Below are positions 7,301 to 8,736 of a DNA stretch of 8,736 nt, one piece after another. Positions within the stretch are counted from its first letter, which is position 1. Every line of letters begins with the position of its first letter. Source of the DNA: Candidatus Poseidonia sp. (GTDB taxonomy: Archaea; Thermoplasmatota; Poseidoniia; Poseidoniales; Poseidoniaceae). The notes below the pieces were generated by a model, which was not told where the DNA came from, searched no databases, and saw nothing but the letters and a program-made list of their open reading frames with translations. The stretch is taken from assembly GCA_023254365.1 (NCBI GenBank), contig JALRLQ010000066.1, positions 1 to 8,736 of the forward strand, given 5' to 3'. The translations under genes were made by a program, and so were the position numbers.

Positions 7301-8078
7301 CATCGGTGCACGAGGAACCGGTGATGCCTGTCTGTGTCTCACCGAAGTCACCGACCTCGATGGATCGGTAGGTGTTGGTTTGAGACGAGCCAAGGGTCGT
7401 GGTGAGGCCGTTGGTTGAGGAGGTAATGGGGCTGCGGTAGGTCACCACACGCTGTGTGGTGATATCCGAAAGCAAGTCGAGGACGTAAATGTCATCGTTT
7501 CCGTCTTGGTCGGCATCGCCGACGGCCAAGTCCCACACCCAAAAGTGGGTAAACCGCTCGCCGATGGTCCAATCTCGGTTGGAACATCCACCGTTTTCAA
7601 TGATGGTCACGTTGCCCGGCTCGCCAGCAGGTGCGCCTTGGTCGTTGGTCTTGAAGGGGTTGTTCTTCTGATAAATCACGATGTCAATGGCGCTGTCGCC
7701 CGTGAACTCCCCAACTTCGACGAATTCCACGTTGGCGAATTCGTCCCAGTCCGCATTGCGGCTTTGATTGCCTGCCACCCAAATGTCCTGACGTTCGTTG
7801 AAATTGCCCTGACCGTCGTTGTACAGGATGGTCATGGAGTGCGTTCCGTCAGTCGCGACGGCCATGTCGTTGAAACCATCGCAATCAAAATCGCCAATAG
7901 CGACATCCATTGGGTCACGGTTGGTCGTGTAGGTTCGTGCCACGGAGGCACTGGCGGTGGTTGCAAGGGCAGCGGTTGTGCTGAGCACCATGATGAGGGT
8001 CAGGAACACACTGCGCATTCGGGCTTTAGAGAGGTCGTTTTGGGTAAGCATTGACATCACTTGCTTCGGCGAAGCCAT
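1374..8078 (-). CDS. Giant membrane-anchored surface protein: FG-GAP propeller, Ig/jelly-roll modules, GATase-like and PKD-like domains
   Basis: Up to 2234 residues, intact, TAG stop. Residues 22-44 form a signal peptide (hydrophobic core VFLTLIMVLSTTAALA, A-S-A cleavage motif at 42-44). Next come seven FG-GAP/VCBS-type blades (about 57-490), Ig/CARDB-like domains with inserted jelly-rolls (493-880 and 885-1265), a further Ig-like domain (1266-1383), a ThuA/GATase-like domain (1384-1634), an Ig-like domain (1640-1760), a PKD-like domain (about 1800-1913, core FDASNSSDADALDGNGIETY), another Ig-like domain (1920-2037), a Cys/Trp linker (2041-2080), a membrane helix (2098-2120) followed by RKGG, and a cytoplasmic tail. 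There are 29 N-x-S/T sequons and 22 cysteines, none of the latter in the tail, which supports an extracellular, glycosylated, disulfide-bonded body. Catalytic residues are not evident. Adhesion or polymer binding is the best inference. The TATA box position argues that translation starts at Met8 (8057) rather than Met1. It appears to be monocistronic. Confidence 0.9.
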   Translation of the reverse strand: MASPKQVMSMLTQNDLSKARMRSVFLTLIMVLSTTAALATTASASVARTYTTNRDPMDVAIGDFDCDGFNDMAVATDGTHSMTILYNDGQGNFNERQDIWVAGNQSRNADWDEFANVEFVEVGEFTGDSAIDIVIYQKNNPFKTNDQGAPAGEPGNVTIIENGGCSNRDWTIGERFTHFWVWDLAVGDADQDGNDDIYVLDLLSDITTQRVVTYRSPITSSTNGLTTTLGSSQTNTYRSIEVGDFGETQTGITGSSCTDDDIFLLRSEGLDYSTGQVTNPGNDDNISVIYYDCLLQNYPVTYSYGTGQSGTTEINMGVVTTEDFAIADIGGVGYIDTIAVMEGNLENVSYKQSTSQGTFGNSKVAYFGPYISWVVEVEDLNGDGEPDFVNPTIAYQLNSTDSAGGSTSSFYLSFPTTVQVTLSDGNGGHVSPLSYPAGRRPSAVAIGQLQGGSSSAPDLVVGHTNYFFGGWRDNFGWEGQYDTLTVVEMDNKDLAVTDLDISPTDRFFGVVGEGSRTINVTVTNTGMDTLNGQTADLDVVLKVVDEANSTNTTVYANDWDTPEVKTGCGTGCTWTYEEYVDGATNWHLETNHSTGASTGNNDPNVSANYQNPTDFMWAGNMKTNASGGTWSGYGKNWDDAMVLNDVDLTGADRAFMSVELFRHLGLGALGNSDGTGFIVGDVWDDLAIVEVGSEETGWSLIGCPQQAAIQGACASGASMWGGFDNDRLFKMNSWGAAPENIVYYGLFSPGTYYGWDNFTEEDLGAFDLSFWADQTVDIRFRFRTGFQGSTADDNESRWSGRDGFAVDNLTIWKQNTAFMPGQQTQTSTIGPLNNLQPGQEYTTSIQANLLNDTTYRISATLSSNTWDQQPINDDVVGYVTPFNLYDPTVESIEFFKPGGLYAEGIFDIAVTTNNYGNTAVDFDIEATVYSATPSDVYCGTPSAVCAETFEGGSQGYRYEENQQPKGAIYNENSCSTKIFNNNAYWFGHPCDTGTNGYDDAWANETLTIPNIDLTSMSGDFVSLNFEYYADTFYTIDQNGNVDPSDYAVMTVDYDKDGTNYTGLVYAQWNDYNEDGTCQNDDDGNGIVNATESIDQTELQFIGDPANTDGSGNYNVFFNSDELVKTTSIDLTHLYILNRSSSDSSQWRAECMSLQGSMVDVNFEFQSDDDGRNGINDGFKGVGFNNISLQEYTFIQDATYSDSRTNVDAEDAALTTIASHEFVSGVYRLDIKTVFDNTTMGKPWYNDNELSTANNIERVIFNVESVDISIGKPDTLTCHSDQTLPCVLPIDSALTHSWEFQATNGVLGGDYIFYMEVTDLADGSQAHIVDSGPAVSLQSQEKTSVSFTPWNGWLDGHTYNISFYGRLSDGSETGNERYFHASFADMVDVAILSDTSSRTTAIKQDLALLNMTYTQFEINDWNTYFDAGWFTHYDKIILPWQEQLVAKDTQFGGDGYYQYLGEPARRTVLENFMSAGGTVQAHLGPLGSQIYGLDQGLAGRLPFGLDIQSRDTAETQVTYATMDLADPYHPVMDNIDVNAFQGFDANSGVAQAVLNTKSVSSNNVPETCDGYMEDGGYFQRLIRSSEDIQDTVLGVCSYYSGGMIISTIDVATHSERADSTTFPLLGNLLQYQVTPYPEGFGTLGNGLDLTINGEVPGIDPSTGKYALRYMKSDATLNFGFTTTTSETLHTDWIIDGPTDWAGNSMANGVTGHSTETSPSMTFCKADLASQTGCAQGEQWDITLMLHDENGHARVIDVTVETNDVYADEFRPEADATIDIRTDYQDNVEFVGTKTVSNAEWDVHRITLQGEGTDGELVIHFDASNSSDADALDGNGIETYEWKVLFDAPYGDDSFDLDGHTFTQSAASGGMWSYKFKNVTVDSTGTTENQIRIELVVYDSAGKFSEKHRMYFVIVPEGFGDEEPAIQWDNVQLNNSKFDADTITISGTVLSGAETGDVFVEAAFFEENFSASSVMKYNLSVQGLWDRSEPMGDNDRFEITLNIDGFYTNKSTSQRVYIKYYEGEGANARWVTIKWIELNLPACQGLEPDPAAEAAGGEFILDANGDCQWNGAWTYDPVTGEWKDNTQTTDNTDGAEGGLDSMMLIIGAVVLLIIVAGTLMFMRKGGEKDDSFVGMDGGFGAEALDPTEQYVQQLIAQGYPEETARQFAAQYVGAAAAQPAAAQPEPQPAAAQPAAAAFDQAIYEQYYHQFVGQGYDSATAAAYAQQYAIQYAQSQQ
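1401..1643 (-). repeat. Duplicated 25-residue motif in the cytoplasmic tail of the giant protein
   Basis: Residues 2146-2170 and 2202-2226 align without gaps with 12 of 25 identities. The shared pattern is E-Q-Y-x-x-Q-x-x-x-Q-G-Y-x-x-x-T-A-x-x-x-A-x-Q-Y. They are separated by an Ala/Pro/Gln linker (2171-2195) and follow the membrane helix, so both should face the cytoplasm. Each copy is likely a short helical hairpin bent at the QGY. No known domain is recognised; a docking site for a cytoplasmic partner is the simplest reading. Confidence 0.7.
3177..3929 (-). other. ThuA/glutamine-amidotransferase-like domain within the giant protein
   Basis: Residues about 1384-1634. The segment begins with a Rossmann-type strand (VDVAILSD), then helix and strand (IKQDLALLNMTYTQFEIND), then HYDKIILPW, a helix (ARRTVLENFMSAGGTVQAHL), and a late GGMIISTIDVATHS with FPLLGNLLQYQ. 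This order matches class I glutamine-amidotransferase-like folds, including ThuA and related extracellular variants. At the usual nucleophile-elbow position after the GG there is His1481 rather than Cys, as in ThuA-like proteins, so amidotransferase activity is not expected. Its role (binding, hydrolysis or structural) cannot be told from sequence alone. Confidence 0.55.
4506..5249 (-). repeat. Jelly-roll (MAM-like) insert, copy 2, with an EF-hand-type loop
   Basis: Residues about 944-1191, arranged like copy 1: a CAETFEGG start, DDAWANETLTIPNIDL followed by a strand, and a closing VDVNFEF...NGINDGFKGVGFNNISLQE that parallels the closing signature of copy 1. It differs by carrying an internal acidic stretch at 1052-1091 with a complete 12-residue EF-hand-type loop. 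Six cysteines lie inside. Flanking residues 885-930 and 1192-1265 look like the two halves of an Ig-like domain, as with copy 1. Confidence 0.55.
5640..6410 (-). repeat. Jelly-roll (MAM-like) insert, copy 1, in the giant protein
   Basis: Residues about 557-813. Contains a Trp-rich beginning (WTYEEYVDGATNWHLET), a strand pair around DDAMVLNDVDLTGADRAFMSVEL, and a closing signature VDIRFRFRTG...SGRDGFAVDNLTIW. This order of motifs is typical of MAM-like or immune-inhibitor-A-type jelly-roll sandwiches in secreted proteins. Four cysteines (568, 572, 703, 713) lie within it. It sits between two stretches that look like the halves of one Ig/CARDB-like domain (493-555 and 820-880). Fold assignment is from pattern only. 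Confidence 0.55.
6609..7910 (-). repeat. Seven FG-GAP/VCBS-type blades (beta-propeller) in the giant protein
   Basis: Residues about 57-490 contain seven spaced copies of a [VI]-x-[VI]-x-D-...-D-[hydrophobic] core. Three retain a full calcium-loop pattern D-x-D/N-x-D-G-x-x-D: 63-71 (DFDCDGFND), 188-196 (DADQDGNDD) and 379-387 (DLNGDGEPD). Four are degenerate, near 122-132, 240-261 (with an insertion), 323-336 and 443-458. Seven is the blade number of integrin-alpha-type propellers, so the block probably closes into a single domain. Such domains in microbes are usually extracellular ligand-binding or adhesive modules. Exact blade boundaries are approximate. Confidence 0.8.
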
Positions 8079-8083
8079 GTTGC

Positions 8084-8097
8084 AATATAATGCCTTT
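8084..8097 (-). promoter_or_regulatory. Archaeal TATA box and BRE-like promoter of the giant gene
   Basis: Read on the minus strand, ATTATATT occupies 8091-8084 and is preceded by a purine-rich AAAGGC (8097-8092) resembling a BRE. Archaeal TATA boxes are centred about 26 bases upstream of the start site, which puts transcription initiation near 8060-8061, on purines. That is downstream of ATG 8078 and about 3 bases before ATG 8057. It therefore predicts a nearly leaderless mRNA starting translation at Met8, consistent with the absence of any Shine-Dalgarno-like sequence. Confidence 0.6.
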
Positions 8098-8142
8098 GTA
8101 GTGAAGTTCGTGAATCAAGGGCCGGAGCCGCTGTTTTTGTTC

Positions 8143-8159
8143 AAAAAACGCCGTTTTTT
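8143..8159 (-). terminator. Candidate terminator: perfect palindrome with an oligo-T tract
   Basis: Bases 8143-8150 (six A then CG) are the exact inverse of 8152-8159 (CG then six T) around one central base. On the minus strand this puts a T6 run about 40 bases after the TAA of the upstream gene (8188-8190) and before the TATA box of the giant gene. Archaeal termination relies mainly on T-runs, so this is a sensible terminator separating the two minus-strand genes. The plus strand has an even longer T8 run, so the site could work both ways. Confidence 0.45.
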
Positions 8160-8187
8160 TTGCGCTTTTGTGACGAGTTTCAAAGGG

Positions 8188-8736
8188 TTAGAAACGTCCG
8201 ACCAGCCATTTTGGAGAAGGCCCCCAACCGGTTGCATCCCCACCGTGAATTTTCACAAGTTTACCGGCAGTGAACAGAGATTGCAGCCAAACATCCAACG
8301 CCGTGCCTTCTCGGCCACCCAACTTACTGCTGGCGATTTCTTCGATGTCTTCGGTGCTCAAGCCGCTCATGCCATGGTCGCGAACCACCAATTGAAGCAA
8401 CTCTCGCAACCATGCTTCGGCCATCGGATCCACGCTGGTGGTGCTGGCCACAGGCTGCGGCGGGTCCATGTCTTCGAGCAGTTCCATCAATTCGATGACA
8501 TCAGGGCGAGCGGCTGGTTCAAGCCCAGCCTCGTTCAATTTTGCTTTGAGGTCGAGTTCACCGATGGGGCGGCGAACCACGGGAATTCGACTTGGGTCCG
8601 GTTGGGGCCCCATGTCAAGCGGTTTGGCATCTTCCGGTTGGTCGTCCATCTCGATGTTGATGCCGGCTTCTTGGCGTTGCTTGCTCACGGTTGAAAGATT
8701 GCTGGCTTGGACTTCGGCCCCTGCGGGCATGGTCCA
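8188..8736 (-). CDS. C-terminal part of an unrecognised protein ending in a winged-helix-like domain (5' end probably outside)
   Basis: The frame is open to the window edge; ATG at 8730 is the first Met, but two in-frame codons (Trp-Thr) precede it and no ribosome site is visible, so the true start may be upstream. From Met 8730 there are 180 residues. Residues 1-100 are acidic, Pro-rich and linker-like (for example MDDQPEDAKPLDMGPQPDP), with a short helix near 75-90 (RPDVIELMELLEDMD). The last 75 residues form helix AEAWLRELLQLVV, helix STEDIEEIASSKL, helix ALDVWLQSLFTAGKLVKI and a short GWGPSPKWLV hairpin, which is the order of a winged helix. That suggests nucleic-acid binding or protein-protein contact, but no family is recognised. 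It ends 109 bases before the giant gene, on the same strand, and is separated from it by a terminator candidate and a promoter, so the two are probably not co-transcribed. Confidence 0.75.
   Translation of the reverse strand, partial: WTMPAGAEVQASNLSTVSKQRQEAGINIEMDDQPEDAKPLDMGPQPDPSRIPVVRRPIGELDLKAKLNEAGLEPAARPDVIELMELLEDMDPPQPVASTTSVDPMAEAWLRELLQLVVRDHGMSGLSTEDIEEIASSKLGGREGTALDVWLQSLFTAGKLVKIHGGDATGWGPSPKWLVGRF

Noticed and set aside
1329..8054. Long plus-strand open frames opposite the giant gene (for example 1329-2054, 2493-3332, 3459-4193, 4494-5156, 5541-6263, 7506-8054)
   Set aside because: They are antisense to a single uninterrupted 2234-codon frame with recognisable domains. Their translations are low in coherent motifs and rich in Val/Gly/Arg typical of complementary-strand shadows, and no promoter or ribosome site precedes them.
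7957..8694. Plus-strand open frame of 245 codons spanning the giant gene's start, the intergenic region and the upstream gene
   Set aside because: It crosses two minus-strand genes and the promoter/terminator region, and its protein has no domain signal. It is a shadow.
1..8736. Mobile elements, CRISPR arrays, tRNA or rRNA genes
   Set aside because: No transposase or integrase motifs, terminal inverted repeats, regularly spaced repeats or cloverleaf-like sequences were seen on either strand.

Overview
The window looks archaeal, most likely from a marine planktonic euryarchaeote such as Marine Group II (Poseidoniales). That placement is an inference from three things: a very large secreted, multidomain surface protein with a C-terminal membrane anchor and a short Ala/Gln/Pro-rich cytoplasmic tail; a TATA-box promoter set so close to the gene that the transcript is probably leaderless; and dense packing of unfamiliar genes. 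No rRNA, tRNA or housekeeping marker is present to confirm it.

Layout: bases 1-1250 (+ strand) carry the tail of a gene with an exact 30-bp in-frame tandem repeat. It overlaps by 4 bases (ATGA) a 344-codon gene for a TPR-like protein with two membrane helices, so the two are probably co-transcribed. Bases 1251-1373 separate two convergent genes and hold no convincing terminator. Bases 1374-8078 (- strand) are one intact gene of up to 2234 codons that fills three quarters of the window. Bases 8079-8187 hold a T-tract/palindrome terminator candidate for the upstream gene and a TATA box for the giant gene. Bases 8188-8736 (- strand) are the C-terminal part of another gene, acidic and linker-like and ending in a winged-helix-like domain.

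The giant protein is read as a type I surface protein. In order it has a signal peptide, seven FG-GAP/VCBS-type blades (one beta-propeller), two copies of an Ig/CARDB-like domain each apparently interrupted by a MAM-like jelly-roll, a third Ig-like domain, a ThuA/glutamine-amidotransferase-like domain without a visible cysteine nucleophile, Ig- and PKD-like domains, one membrane helix, and a cytoplasmic tail carrying a duplicated 25-residue motif. It has 29 N-glycosylation sequons and 22 cysteines, and the cysteines fall in even numbers in every assigned block. An adhesion or substrate-binding role fits this architecture but is inference. The flanking genes give no functional link to it, and it appears to be transcribed alone.
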